From NCBI RefSeq assembly GCF_022581195.2, contig NC_061456.1:10356501-10420500 (forward strand): a stretch of DNA of 64,000 bases. The letters are read 5' to 3'. Shown in pieces: positions 1-10,354 of this stretch. This DNA comes from Helicoverpa zea. Its lineage: Eukaryota; Arthropoda; Insecta; Lepidoptera; Noctuidae. Numbering within the stretch: the stretch's first letter is position 1; each line of letters opens with the position of its first letter. The notes beneath the pieces are model-generated. The model was not told the origin of the DNA, ran no database searches, and saw only the letters and a list, made by a program, of their open reading frames with translations. The position numbers were made by a program, and so were the translations under genes.

Positions 1-1082
1 ATATATTCCATGAATTCTCGATTCGCACATATTAGGGATTCTACTCTTACTACTAGAATCGTTAACTACCTAATATACTGGGTCCGTCGCCTCGAGGTAG
101 GAGAGATTTCATCAAACTGGCCTCAATTGACAATCACTCAGATTTACTCAACCCGCAAGGGTCGTAAATTGATTATATTGATTGGACTCAATACTTAAGA
201 AGGCATCAGATTCACTATTTTTGGTAAATTAGCTTACTTATTGAAATTACATTTTAAGAAATTTATTCTTAGACTTGGTAATGGAAGAATTTTCATGAGA
301 ATTCCGAAGAGTTCCATGTCAAAGAAACAAGAATTTTACAAAAAAATAATGAGTATGTGTTCAGTTCACTTTTCTACCTATGTATTGTCAAATCTCACAG
401 CACAGCTGTTAACTAGAGTGAAGTAAAGTACATTAACCTTTATGCGTTTATCAATCTATGAACAAACAAAAAAACAGGATAATTCTCAAAAATGGGACAA
501 AAGCCATTGAAGCGTCCGTATTCATTTTTCGCTATAATTTCGGGCACGACAACGCACGTACGACATTTCTGTTTCACGAACCATTGGCCGTGTTAATTCG
601 TACATTCGTTCACTCATTCATTCGTTCAGCCCCCTTTTGTTCTGTTATTGTTTACATTTCATTCGATTATTCTTCAATGTGTCAACAGGGATGTTGTATA
701 GAGTTCGAATCTGTCACTATTGTGTGTATTTTTAGAAGTTCTTGTTTTGTTTTTGTTATTTTTAGAGATGTGATTCTGTAGGTCTTTTTATAGTGTCGTC
801 TAATTTTGAATAGAATTGTTCTTTGTTTACATTCTTCAGGTAATGTTTAATACTTGTGCTAATTTATTTATCTATTGTTTTAATCAGATAATGTGAATGT
901 ATTATGTATGTATTTATTTTGCTGGCAACTGTACTTGTAAGTTTTATGAATACATAGATTAATTACCAATCAGCTAAAAAAAAAACAATTAAAAAACGTT
1001 GCGATTTTTTTCATTATATGGTTTAATTAAAACTATGAATTCCTTCGACACTGATTTAAATTTAGTACAGTCAACTTCAGGT

Positions 1083-1153
1083 CAGTGGTAACAGTTTTAC
1101 AGGAAAATCGTACTTATTACTATTGAGTTAAGGTGCATGACAGTTACCACTGA
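1083..1153. repeat. Small imperfect inverted repeat
   Basis: The motif TCAGTGGTAAC (1083-1093) is followed about 50 bp later by its reverse complement GTTACCACTGA (1143-1153). The arms flank an AT-rich loop. It may be the core of a small fold-back MITE, but the ends and any target duplication are not clear. Confidence 0.4.
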
Positions 1154-1314
1154 TGTGCGGTCTACCGTACCAAACAAGTTTTATGATAAAATTCTGACTG
1201 ATAAATAAATCTTTATTAAATTAACGCAAAGATAAAATAAACTTTCTTGCACGAAAGCTCGATACATTATTTATTCTTCAACTTTAATCAATAAGTAACA
1301 AAAAAGTAAATAAA

Positions 1315-1645
1315 AGTTTGTCACATGACCCAATCTAAACTTAAAACGACCTCTCGAATCCTTACGTTCATATCGACAATCCGAATCGATTATCGTGAAA
1401 TACGGTACTTGGGTTGAGCAAAGTTTGTGCAGCTTAATATTGACTATGCAACGTCAAAAGAGCCCCCTATTTATATTTTAGTTTTAGTTATTTATCATTT
1501 TATTGTCTTATATTAAATTCAACAAGAAACCTTTTGTCAAAAGAAAACTTTGTCCCATGACCCGCAGGTTACGCTTATCGATAAGTAATAATGCAAATCG
1601 ATTATCGTAAACCCCAGTTCCCAAACTAAGCAAAGGTCGTGCCAC
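1315..1645. repeat. Diverged tandem direct repeat with ATCGATTATCG motifs
   Basis: Two related blocks lie about 230 bp apart. Each starts with a TTTGTCxCATGACCC motif (about 1317 and 1547), then has AATCGATTATCGT (about 1384 and 1598), then an AGCAAAG element. The second block also carries the palindrome CTTATCGATAAG, which contains TATCGATA. Divergence is substantial, so this is an old local duplication or two copies of one repeat. Confidence 0.45.
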
Positions 1646-2038
1646 ATACCTACTGATCACGTTCGCATCGTGAAACACAACTGTGACGTCACAACTCCCG
1701 TTTAATGACATCCCCAGCGATATAAGTTTTGGGTCATTGACAGCGGGATTTTAAGGTTAAACTAGTCGCGGGCTCGAACTCACTCAGGGGCGTGGCCAAA
1801 AAGCGCGCTGTCTCATCTGACATCGTGTGCGACAGAGATAGCCCCAGTGATGAGCAGTTAGACGCTAGTCTATTTGCACAATGCGTTTCGTGCAAACAAA
1901 CACGCATACAAACACCGTTACGAATCAAAACGACATTAGACACACATACATACATGCTGCTGTGTACTGCTCGCTACCGAAAAGTCAGCAAGCGCTTACT
2001 AACTCGTACTAAAATAATAGATACTGTTATCATTTTAT

Positions 2039-2236
2039 ACTAGCCGTTTTCCCGCAGTTTCACCCGCGTCCCGTGGGAGCTACTGCCCGCACCGGGATAA
2101 AATATAGCCTATGTTACTCACAGATAATATAGCTTTCTAATGGTGAAAGAATATTTAAAATCGTTCCAGTAGTTTTTGAGTTTATCCATTACAACCAAAC
2201 AAACAAAGTTTTCCTCTTTATAATATTAGTATAGAT
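2039..2236 (+). repeat. Dispersed 'ACTAGC...TATAGAT' repeat, near full length
   Basis: It starts ACTAGCCGTTTTCCCGC and ends TAATATTAGTATAGAT. The internal blocks are a GTCCCGTGGGAGCTACT box, ATATAGCCTATGTT, a 'CCAGTAGTTTTTGAG' box and AAACAAACAAAG near the end. The same blocks in the same order recur at 61484-61675, 55200-55362 and 33874-34054, and as fragments elsewhere in the window. Non-autonomous; no coding capacity. The class (SINE-like or Helitron-like) cannot be decided by eye. Confidence 0.75.
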
Positions 2237-2358
2237 TTCATAGAAGTTGCTTATTTTATGAGGTACCGACTAGTGATGCTCGCATGGATTTCAGTAATTG
2301 TCCCAAGGCGTAGGTACCTAATAACATTTTTTATGATAACACAATGTAAAATCAGTTT

Positions 2359-2484
2359 GACTGGCCTGTTGGTCTAGTACTTAGTGATCTTGACTGCTAT
2401 GCCGTAGGTCGTGGGTTCGATTCCCACCCAGGACAAATGTTGTCTGGGTGTTATTTATCTATAATATGTATTACATGTATTTAG
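2359..2484 (+). mobile_element. Short tRNA-derived SINE (SINE-C)
   Basis: The head resembles a tRNA gene, with an A-box-like TTGGTCTAGTA followed by a B-box GGGTTCGATTCCCAC, which together would form an internal pol III promoter. A short TGTCTGGGTGTTATTTATCTATAATATG tail region follows. Candidate target duplications are AAATCAGTTT (2349-2358) and AAATCAATTT (2485-2494), with one mismatch. It is not a functional tRNA: the body does not fold into a clean cloverleaf and is fused to the tail. A LINE would have supplied the enzymes for retroposition. Confidence 0.75.
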
Positions 2485-2880
2485 AAATCAATTTTATTGA
2501 TTTTATTGAACATTTTGATTTTTTTAAGCAGTAACACAGTTATTTTCGTGTCGAATAGCGTTTCTCATTTTTTTTAGTTGACATTATACATACGAAGAAC
2601 GAAGAGAGCAGTAGAGACGTGTAACTCGATCACAATTTTTGTAACGAATATGAAAGATAAAACAATAAAATAGGCAAAGCGGCTTTTACCAAAGAACGGA
2701 ACAGAAACATATAAAAATAATACTTTATTCCTTTAGAAATAAGGTTGCTTTCTTCTGTTTGTTTACATTCTCAAAAACGCCGACCGCGGTGTTTGCGGCA
2801 AATGCGACAAAGGCGGCGAAATTGCGTCTTGAAGTGATCTGAAACAAAAAATGGGGATTTATATAAGCGAGACCCACTAT

Positions 2881-3025
2881 AAGTGCTTATTTACGGAGAT
2901 GTGACGCGTTGCGCGGCGCGTTGCCACCCAAGTTGTCGTACATTACCTTATGTGCGATAACGCGGCCCGCTGCTGAACGAACCCCCAAAACGCCGTGTAA
3001 CGCATCGCGTCTCCGTAAGCACACT
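2881..3025. mobile_element. Hairpin MITE (TACGGAGA... inverted repeat)
   Basis: The left arm AGTGCTTATTTACGGAGATG and the reverse complement of the right end (AGTGTGCTTACGGAGACG) are similar. The similarity continues inward through GCG-rich sequence to CATTACCTTATGTGCGATAACGC, so the whole 145 bp can fold back. It is markedly more GC-rich than its surroundings. No coding capacity. The target duplication could not be fixed with confidence. Confidence 0.6.
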
Positions 3026-3305
3026 AGTACTAAGTCCACTAGTCAGTCACCTTACACTACCATAGTTATAAAACCTCTTCATTTTTTTTAACACATACAT
3101 TTATTTAGTATAAACTAGTTATTGACTGCAATCCCGCCACTCATGATCGGGGTTGTGCTTTGTATAAACATCATGTCCCGGTGTGAATTACCACTGGGCC
3201 TTTGCAAGAACGCACAATTTTCTAGCAGCTACTTTAGTCGAAATGAACGTCTGCGTCAGGATCCCTGTCACAACTCTCAGATCCTCTCGAAATACATATA
3301 GAGAG

Positions 3306-3354
3306 TTGCTACCTAATTGCTACCAGCTACCATTAGTTGCTACCAATTGCTACC
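3306..3354 (+). repeat. Short TTGCTACC minisatellite
   Basis: TTGCTACC or a close variant recurs five times in about 50 bp (GTTGCTACC, ATTGCTACC, CAGCTACC, GTTGCTACC, ATTGCTACC). Confidence 0.6.
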
Positions 3355-3439
3355 CTCGTGGTTTTGAAGATATTCAGCATCTAAAGGTGATGATACTTCC
3401 GAAAAGCAGGAGTGAAGGTGAACGGGCTCCTTTTAGCGA

Positions 3440-4914
3440 TGAATAGACACGCTTGTGTTTTGGCATTATTGTATCCTACTTTGAGACTGCTAAGACATTC
3501 AAACGCTCTATCATAGTCTCTCTTACCTCATCTACGTGAATGTGAAGAAATGGCAACAGTGTAAATAAATCGTACTTACTGTTGGAACGTATCATGCACT
3601 GGAGGAATATTTTCTTTATTCATGAAATATCCTCTCGCTGATCTTTTGAGCTTCTTCCTGCGGGCGCTTAGTTTTAGACGCCCTTTTTGCCCCATTCGCC
3701 AAGTTTTTGAATCTGTTCCACAAAAATAACATTATAATTATACCAAGTTATAATTACACGGTATTATATTTTTTTTTAATAAAAATTGCATATGCCAGCA
3801 ACAAACTTGATTCAATTTGAAAAAGAACGTATTCGTGTTTTTTCAAATTGTAATTGTTCAATTATTATTGTTTCATTTTAGGTGGAAGTAAAGATTTGAA
3901 AATACAGTATTTGTATAAATGTATTTTATTCAAAATCAAAACTCATTTATTCAAACTTGGCTGCAAAACAGCACTTTTCGAACGTCAAAAAAAATATTAA
4001 ATATAATATATTAATTATAAAATATTTGTCACAAAAGTACCTAGAAAGTATGTTTACCAAAAATAAAGTACGTAATAAAGTATATAATAAAAATATAAAG
4101 TATATAATAAAAAAGTATGGTTGGCAACCCTAGTCGCGTACCTACTCACGGAGCCCACGCGCGATGACCACAATATAAATATACCTAGGTATACCTACAG
4201 CGTGCTCGAGCAACGCTCACAGAGACACGGACATCACACGATGTTTTGGCGCAATCGGCGCTCTCGCACTCAAAGTTTGAACAGTACAGACCTACAGCCA
4301 CAAAATATGTAGACTACACTTTTTATACCTACTCACAGTTTACAAACACTATTGACCGTTCGAGCGGGAACTGTTGGACGCGCAAGCCGTAAGTGAGTCC
4401 TGAGTTGAGGGCCTCAACTTGAGGCACAATATCGTGTCCGTGACTGGTCTCTGAGCTGTGTTTATGGATTTTACGATAAAAATTATCGTAAACCTCAAAA
4501 CATTTTGTGATAATACCTACCATCTTACCTACCGATAATCAAAATAGTTCATTTACAAGCTTTTATGTAGGTACTTACCCGCGGCTTTGTTCACGTTAAT
4601 TACGAATAGGTACATAGCGTACGCGGCAAGTTGATCTAAAATGGCGATCGTTTCTATGGTTACATTTTGGTTCAACTTACGTGCCGCGAATAATAGCTAG
4701 GTACCTACCTAATAAATAATTTACTATAGTGCCATCTTTTATAGAGCAACTGGTGTACTTCTATCCTACCTACCTATCGACACCACCGGAGGCAAAGTCC
4801 CAAGTCGTGTGGTTCAACGGTAAACCAGAAACGTACCTATTAGCTTTACTCGTACTTACCTACTTTGATTTATGGAAAAATAATAATAGTACCTAATTTA
4901 GGTATATATGATAA
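3440..4914. other. No gene seen
   Basis: AT-rich DNA with runs such as TATAATAAAAATATAAAG (about 4078-4110) and several GTAGGTACCTAC strings. No coding signal and no recognisable element between the MITE and the LTR retrotransposon. Confidence 0.5.
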
Positions 4915-4919
4915 GTAGG

Positions 4920-5097
4920 TGTAGTGTACTACGTATAATAAACGTTGCACGCTAGATGGCGCGACGGTCGGTGGCGGGGAGCGTGGCTAGCGAGTCGCTA
5001 GGCGCGCTCATGCCCGAGGGAACCGCCGAGCGATTAAGTGTGTTACAACTGTAATCCGGTGTTTTATTTTCCGTGTACATACAAAGCGAACCGTACA
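4920..5097 (+). repeat. 5' LTR, 178 bp
   Basis: It runs from TGTAGTGTACTACG to GCGAACCGTACA. It contains AATAAA at 4937-4942, a GC-rich middle (CGCGACGGTCGGTGGCGGGG), and a T-rich segment GTTTTATTTTCC near the end. It would hold the promoter and, in the 3' copy, the poly(A) signal. It is preceded directly by target duplication GTAGG. Confidence 0.95.
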
Positions 5098-5099
5098 AG

Positions 5100-5118
5100 T
5101 GGCGACCCTGCCAGGATC
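5100..5118 (+). promoter_or_regulatory. Primer binding site (tRNA-Arg-like)
   Basis: TGGCGACCCTGCCAGGATC begins 2 bases after the 5' LTR. Its reverse complement ends CAGGGTCGCCA, the form of a tRNA acceptor stem plus discriminator and CCA. The sequence is closest in style to an insect tRNA-Arg, but the exact tRNA was assigned from memory and is tentative. Confidence 0.75.
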
Positions 5119-5991
5119 ACAAAAGGATAACGTATGTACCAATATGTAAAATAAGAACTGATTAAAAGGTAAATCATTTACTAACCGGTGATTGTTTATG
5201 AAATACTCCTTGTAGCATAATGAAACGAATAGGTACATTCCCGAGCAAAACGCAGCGGAAGCCGTACAGTTTTTGAAGTCAACTTCTCTTGTCTAAAACA
5301 AATAGGTACCTACCAACTAATAAAAATACATAAAATTTGTAGACTTTCTTGACTCTTGAATGGTAGTTTCTTTAGTTTTGAGCAGAATAATGTCTAATTA
5401 TAGGGTCACAACCCAACAAAACCACAGAATTGAGAAATAATCACTAATAAGTGCATCTCCTCGTAAAGTAACAACCTATTATTTTTATTTGCTACCTAAA
5501 CTAATAGATAGGTAATTTAATAACGAACACTATGGTAATTTTATTTTTTCAAAACACATTTTACTTAACGAACATTTTATTTAATAAACATTTTAATCCA
5601 AAATATGAGCGTTCCCGCTACGTACCTATTTCTTGCGCGAGTTTGTACCTATGACGCTGAGGCTCAAGGTCATTTGCTCACGGTACCGTCTTAAGTTCCG
5701 TGCTGTCTTTCGCAAAAGCTACGCAGGTTTTGTAACTTTGATGTAGATAGACTAAAAAAATATATTAAATAATAATAAATATAGGTAACTAAAATATATA
5801 TAAAAAAAAGACGGTTGTTTACCGTACTATAAGTACCTACCTACTTAAGTGAAAGGAATAATTACTGACATTTAGTCTACATGAACTACATATATTATTT
5901 ATTATAACCATTATCCTTCTTAGATGTTTTAATTTTACGTATTGAGTCACAAAAGGAGTTTTATAAACAGGACTGGTTATGTTACTTGATT

Positions 5992-6412
5992 GGTACCTAC
6001 AAAACATTACATTGACTAATGTTGACTGATGTATCTAGAGGTAGTTCTATGAAAATCAGAACGGTACCTACAAACATATAAGTACCTACTTGTAATATGT
6101 TGACTAATGTTGACTTAATATCTAGGGGTAGTTCTATAATATTAGAACGGTACCCAAGAAACATGTAGGTATATATGTTGACTAATGTTAACTAATATAT
6201 ATTGAGAGGTAGTTCTATAATATTAGAACGGTACCTACATAACATGTACCTATAATATGTTGACTAAATATCTACAGGTAGTTCTATAAAATTAAGAACG
6301 GTACCTAAGAAACATGTTTATGTTGACTAATGTTAACTAATATATTGAGAGGTAGTTCTATAAAAATCAGAACGGTACCTACAAAAGGGTATTAATCCTT
6401 GTTACAGGTAGT
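5992..6412 (+). repeat. Leader array of five hairpin-forming repeats
   Basis: Upstream of the Gag-Pol start there are five copies of a unit spaced 69-87 bp. The core GGTAGTTCT begins at 6040, 6127, 6208, 6277 and 6351. Each is followed 9 bp after the core by AGAACGGTACC. GGTA-GTTCT pairs with AGAAC-(GG)-TACC, giving a stem with a 2-base bulge and a small AT loop. A TGTTGACTAATGTTGACT-like spacer precedes most cores. A half copy of the GGTACCTAC end lies at 5992, and a degenerate GGTAGT at 6407. The array is inside the transcribed leader, so the hairpins could form in the RNA. Confidence 0.8.
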
Positions 6413-6426
6413 CCCAAAACAATAAC

Positions 6427-9400
6427 ATGTCACACTTACCGCCACTAGAACCATTGGATTGTGACGGTGACCCAGCTTCGGTGGGTTTACGTTGGGAAAA
6501 ATGGAAACGTGCACTAGAGCTATACCTAATTGCTACTAATGTAACTAAAGCTGAAGCAAAACGAGCAGTTCTCTTACACATGGGTGGCCTATCCCTGCAA
6601 GAAATTTATTATAATATTCCTGGAGCACATTTAGAAACCGTGGCTAACAGTGACACCGATATTTTTACTGTTGCCATTAATAAACTAGATGAATATTTCG
6701 CACCTAAGCAAAGTAGGGTATATGAGCGTCATTTGTTTAGGCTTATCAAACAAGAAACTGGAGAAAAATTTGATAAGTTTCTTGTTAGGCTTCGTCATCA
6801 AAGTTCGAAATGCAAGTTTACCGCTCCTGATGAAAATATGATCGATCAAATCACCGAAAAATGCGAGTCAGCTAAATTAAGAAAAACAATTTTGACACTC
6901 GGTGATGACGTCACACTTGATAAAATTATATCCGAAGCCAACGCTTTAGAAACTGTTAACCGTCAACTCAATAACTTTGGACTGCCAGGACCTAGTAAAG
7001 AGATTTCAGTGAATAGATTAGAGACGCGCTCAGTTAAAAATAAATCGAGTTCAAATTCATGTTCGCGATGTAGTGGTAACCATCCAAGTGATAGCAAGTT
7101 ATGTCCGGCCCGTGATAAAAAATGCCTCAAGTGCGGGTTCATTGGACACTATCGAAAACAGTGTAGAACCAGGGCATACAAACGCAAAGCTAATGACAAT
7201 GTGTCTAAACCGAATCAGGCTATACATCCTGATAAAAAGCCAAAAAATAAGTCAGACGAGGTTGATTACATTTTCCACATTGAAGGTGACGACACTGTTA
7301 AGTGTATTCTTGGCAATGTTGGAATAGAGATGTTGATCGACTCTGGAAGTAAATATAATATAATTGGTGACGAAACCTGGCGTGTTCTCAAAAGCAAGAA
7401 GATTCGAGTTGAAAACCAAACCAATAACCCAGACAAAACTTTCAAGGCATATGGAAGTGAAAATCCTCTGACGATTCTGGGGGCATTTGATGCGACCATA
7501 ATGGTTAATAGCGAATTTCCGACTGTGAAAGCGACTTTTTATGTAGTGAAAAACGGCACAAGGAATTTGCTTGGAAAAGACACAGCTATCAAACTTGGAG
7601 TCCTGAAACTGGGAATAGGAGTAAATGCAGTTGATGGTAGGTTCCCTAAATTTAAAGATGTCCAAATCCATATTCCCATAGATACGTCTGTCAAACCTGT
7701 CTCTCAGCCTTGTCGCAGAGTACCAATTCCCTTAGAGTCTAAAATTAATAAAAAAATTCAAGAACTCGTTGATTTGGATATCATAGAACCTGTAAATGGC
7801 CCATCTGATTGGATCTCTCCTCTAGTACCTGTTCTAAAACAGGATGGAGATATCCGTATCTGTATAGACATGAGGCGAGCGAATCAAGCCATTATCAGGG
7901 AAAAACACCCCTTACCTACCATGGATCAGTTAATGCCAAGGTTTAGAAACGCCAAAATATTTTCTAAATTAGACCTAAAAAATTCATTTCATCAATTAGA
8001 ACTAAGCGAGGATTGTAGACACATCACAACTTTCATTTGTAGCCAAGGCCTGTTTAGATACAAGCGGCTCATGTTTGGCATTTCTTGTGCGCCTGAATTT
8101 TTTCAAAAAAATCTAGAAAGAGTACTTTTACCTTGTACAGGGGTAGTTAATTTTATAGACGACATTGTTGTTTATGGTAGCAATAGGGATGAACACGGGG
8201 AGAGACTCAAAAAAGTTTTACAGGTTTTAAAATGTAACCATATTTTATTAAATGACGCAAAATGTGTTTTTGGGGTTGCACAAATAGAATTTCTAGGGCA
8301 CAAGTTGTCTTGTGATGGAGTTAAGCCTTTAGATAAATATATTAAAACAATAGAATCGTTTCGTGAGCCAACTGTCATTGAAGAAGTGCAAAGTTTTTTA
8401 GGTCTAGTAAATTATGTTGGGAAATGGATCCCTAATTTAGCAACTTGGACCGAACCTTTACGCGAACTATTAAGATTGAAGCTAAACAAGGGTACCGAAA
8501 TTACTTCCTATTGGAATGACGAAAGGTCACGAGCTTTTAATGGATTAAAACGGGCTATAACACAAATTAAAACTCTGGGATATTACGACCCACTAGATCG
8601 TACACAAGTGTACGCGGATGCTAGTCCTGTTGGGTTAGGTGCTGTGCTCGTTCAGCATGGTAAAAATGGACCCAGAATAATTGCATTTGGCAATAAAAGT
8701 CTCTCAGATCGTGAAAAACGTTACTGTCAAACAGAGAAAGAAGCTCTGGCGCTAGTGTGGGCTGTAGAACATTTTGACATTTATTTGTTTGGGAAGGATA
8801 GTTTCGAACTCATTAGTGACCATAAACCGTTGGAGGTAATATTCGGGCCAGATTCTAAACCATGTGCGAGAATCGAACGTTGGGTTCTACGACTACAGTC
8901 GTACAATTTTAAAATAATATATAGTCCGGGTAAGAAAAATATTGCAGACTCATTGTCACGGTTGTGTGTCAATACTAACCAGCCTCCACAACCTTTTGAT
9001 GACGAAAACTATTTAAACCTAGTCGTTGCCGAATCTCGTCCTACTGCGATCACTTTACATGAGCTGACACAAGCCTGCGAGACAGACCCGGAATTAAAAT
9101 TAGTTAAAAATGGAGTTTATAATAATAATTGGGAACAAAGTGTTAGCACATACAAGGTATTTGAACATGAATTATGTTTCCAAGATAATTTGCTTTTGCG
9201 AGGGAGTAAAATTGTCATTCCTTCCACCTTGAGGCCAAAGGTTTTAGCTGCAGCTCATGAGGGGCACCCGGGCATCGTAGGAATGAAATCACGTCTAAGG
9301 TCAAAAGTATGGTGGCCCAAAATTGATAGGGACGCGGAAAATTGTGTCAGATCTTGTAAAGGTTGCACTCTAGTTTCGGCTCCAAATCCTCCGAATCCTA

Positions 9401-10260
9401 TGCGAAGACGGGAACTTCCATTGCAGCCTTGGATTGATATAGCTATAGATTATCTTGGACCCTTGCCTACTGGACATTACCTTTTAGTAGTCATAGATTA
9501 TTATAGTCGATATAAAGAAATAAAAATTACAAAAAACACTGACTCAACACATACAATCAATATACTTAAAGAAATATTTTCTCGATTAGGTACACCAGTG
9601 AGCATAACTGCCGATAACGGCAGACAGTTCATTAGTATAGACTTTGAAAATTTTTGCAAAGAATTTGGTATTCAGCTGTTTCATAGCATTCCTTATTGGC
9701 CACAACAAAATGGTGAGGTTGAGAGACAAAACAGAGACATATTAAAGCGTTTACGTATAAGTCAAACTCAAAAGTCTAATTGGCAAGACGATTTGCTTAA
9801 ATATTTGACCATGTATAATAGTACACCTCATTCTGTAACCGGGAAACCTCCCGGTGAACTTTTTTTCAGGCGTAAATTCAGGGACAAACTACCATCAGTG
9901 GTAGATATTGAATTTTCTGAAGTAGATCTGGAAACAAAAGACAGAGATACAACCATGAAAACTAAGGGCAAAGAGTATGCAGACAGGAAAAGACAAGCCA
10001 CAGAATCAAATATAGAAGTTGGAGAAAAAGTATACGTAAAAAATATGATCAAGGAAAATAAATTGTCTACTACGTTCAATGATGCGCCGCACACAGTCGT
10101 CAATAAGGACGGTAATGACGTCGAAGTAGTAAACGATGAAAATGGAAAGCGACTTCGTAGGAACATTGTACATCTCAAGAAGGTTGAGGGTAAATGGGAA
10201 GTTTGTCCAAATAATTCTCCAGAGATCGACGGAAATGAGGGATTGATTGAAAATAATTGA
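6427..10260 (+). CDS. Gag-Pol polyprotein of Ty3/gypsy retrotransposon
   Basis: A 1277-residue uninterrupted polyprotein that should package the element's RNA, copy it into DNA and integrate it. Domains in order: a Gag-like N-terminal region; two zinc knuckles (an atypical C-x2-C-x3-H-x6-C from about 212, then canonical C-x2-C-x4-H-x4-C at 233-246); an aspartic protease with D305-S-G; reverse transcriptase with LDLK at 515-518 and the catalytic FIDD at 576-579; RNase H with Asp731 (YADAS), Glu772 and Asp798 (SDHKP); integrase with an HHCC zinc finger (H944, H947, C977, C980) and catalytic D1008, D1063, E1099 in exact D-35-E spacing. No stop or frameshift separates Gag from Pol. The start ATG at 6427 follows the hairpin leader and fits the Gag N-terminus. 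No envelope follows: the frame ends 94 bp before the 3' LTR. All key residues I looked for are present. Confidence 0.95.
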   Translation: MSHLPPLEPLDCDGDPASVGLRWEKWKRALELYLIATNVTKAEAKRAVLLHMGGLSLQEIYYNIPGAHLETVANSDTDIFTVAINKLDEYFAPKQSRVYERHLFRLIKQETGEKFDKFLVRLRHQSSKCKFTAPDENMIDQITEKCESAKLRKTILTLGDDVTLDKIISEANALETVNRQLNNFGLPGPSKEISVNRLETRSVKNKSSSNSCSRCSGNHPSDSKLCPARDKKCLKCGFIGHYRKQCRTRAYKRKANDNVSKPNQAIHPDKKPKNKSDEVDYIFHIEGDDTVKCILGNVGIEMLIDSGSKYNIIGDETWRVLKSKKIRVENQTNNPDKTFKAYGSENPLTILGAFDATIMVNSEFPTVKATFYVVKNGTRNLLGKDTAIKLGVLKLGIGVNAVDGRFPKFKDVQIHIPIDTSVKPVSQPCRRVPIPLESKINKKIQELVDLDIIEPVNGPSDWISPLVPVLKQDGDIRICIDMRRANQAIIREKHPLPTMDQLMPRFRNAKIFSKLDLKNSFHQLELSEDCRHITTFICSQGLFRYKRLMFGISCAPEFFQKNLERVLLPCTGVVNFIDDIVVYGSNRDEHGERLKKVLQVLKCNHILLNDAKCVFGVAQIEFLGHKLSCDGVKPLDKYIKTIESFREPTVIEEVQSFLGLVNYVGKWIPNLATWTEPLRELLRLKLNKGTEITSYWNDERSRAFNGLKRAITQIKTLGYYDPLDRTQVYADASPVGLGAVLVQHGKNGPRIIAFGNKSLSDREKRYCQTEKEALALVWAVEHFDIYLFGKDSFELISDHKPLEVIFGPDSKPCARIERWVLRLQSYNFKIIYSPGKKNIADSLSRLCVNTNQPPQPFDDENYLNLVVAESRPTAITLHELTQACETDPELKLVKNGVYNNNWEQSVSTYKVFEHELCFQDNLLLRGSKIVIPSTLRPKVLAAAHEGHPGIVGMKSRLRSKVWWPKIDRDAENCVRSCKGCTLVSAPNPPNPMRRRELPLQPWIDIAIDYLGPLPTGHYLLVVIDYYSRYKEIKITKNTDSTHTINILKEIFSRLGTPVSITADNGRQFISIDFENFCKEFGIQLFHSIPYWPQQNGEVERQNRDILKRLRISQTQKSNWQDDLLKYLTMYNSTPHSVTGKPPGELFFRRKFRDKLPSVVDIEFSEVDLETKDRDTTMKTKGKEYADRKRQATESNIEVGEKVYVKNMIKENKLSTTFNDAPHTVVNKDGNDVEVVNDENGKRLRRNIVHLKKVEGKWEVCPNNSPEIDGNEGLIENN

Positions 10261-10340
10261 TTAAATTTTGTCTGACGTTGTTTGGTTGTATTGTGATTCT
10301 GATGAGTAAGCTACAACAATCATTTCATTTTTCTAATTTT

Positions 10341-10354
10341 GTAAAAGGTAGATA
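10341..10354 (+). promoter_or_regulatory. Polypurine tract (weak)
   Basis: The sequence TAAAAGGTAGATA directly precedes the 3' LTR. It is purine-rich but interrupted by two T residues. Its position just before the TGTAG of the 3' LTR fits plus-strand priming. Confidence 0.5.

Larger units (their letters stand above)
1..2038. other. Unassigned AT-rich DNA, no gene seen
   Basis: No reading frame here looks like a protein: all are short, rich in Cys, Phe and Ile, and without domain motifs. The stretch holds CATT/CGTT-rich sequence (about 595-630), an imperfect inverted repeat and a diverged direct repeat (listed separately). A CRE-like palindrome TGACGTCA lies at 1684-1691. The part from 1750 to 2038 is more GC-rich than its surroundings, but I recognise nothing in it. 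Confidence 0.6.

Noticed and set aside
2359..2450. Possible tRNA gene (A-box and B-box present)
   Set aside because: No clean cloverleaf or acceptor stem; the head is fused to a SINE tail and flanked by a target duplication. The same applies to the heads at 13611, 43544 and 51400.
7073..10178. Smaller frames on both strands inside the Gag-Pol region
   Set aside because: Shadows of the 1277-codon frame, without motifs of their own.
10261..10354. Envelope gene downstream of Pol
   Set aside because: Only 94 bp lie between the Pol stop and the 3' LTR.
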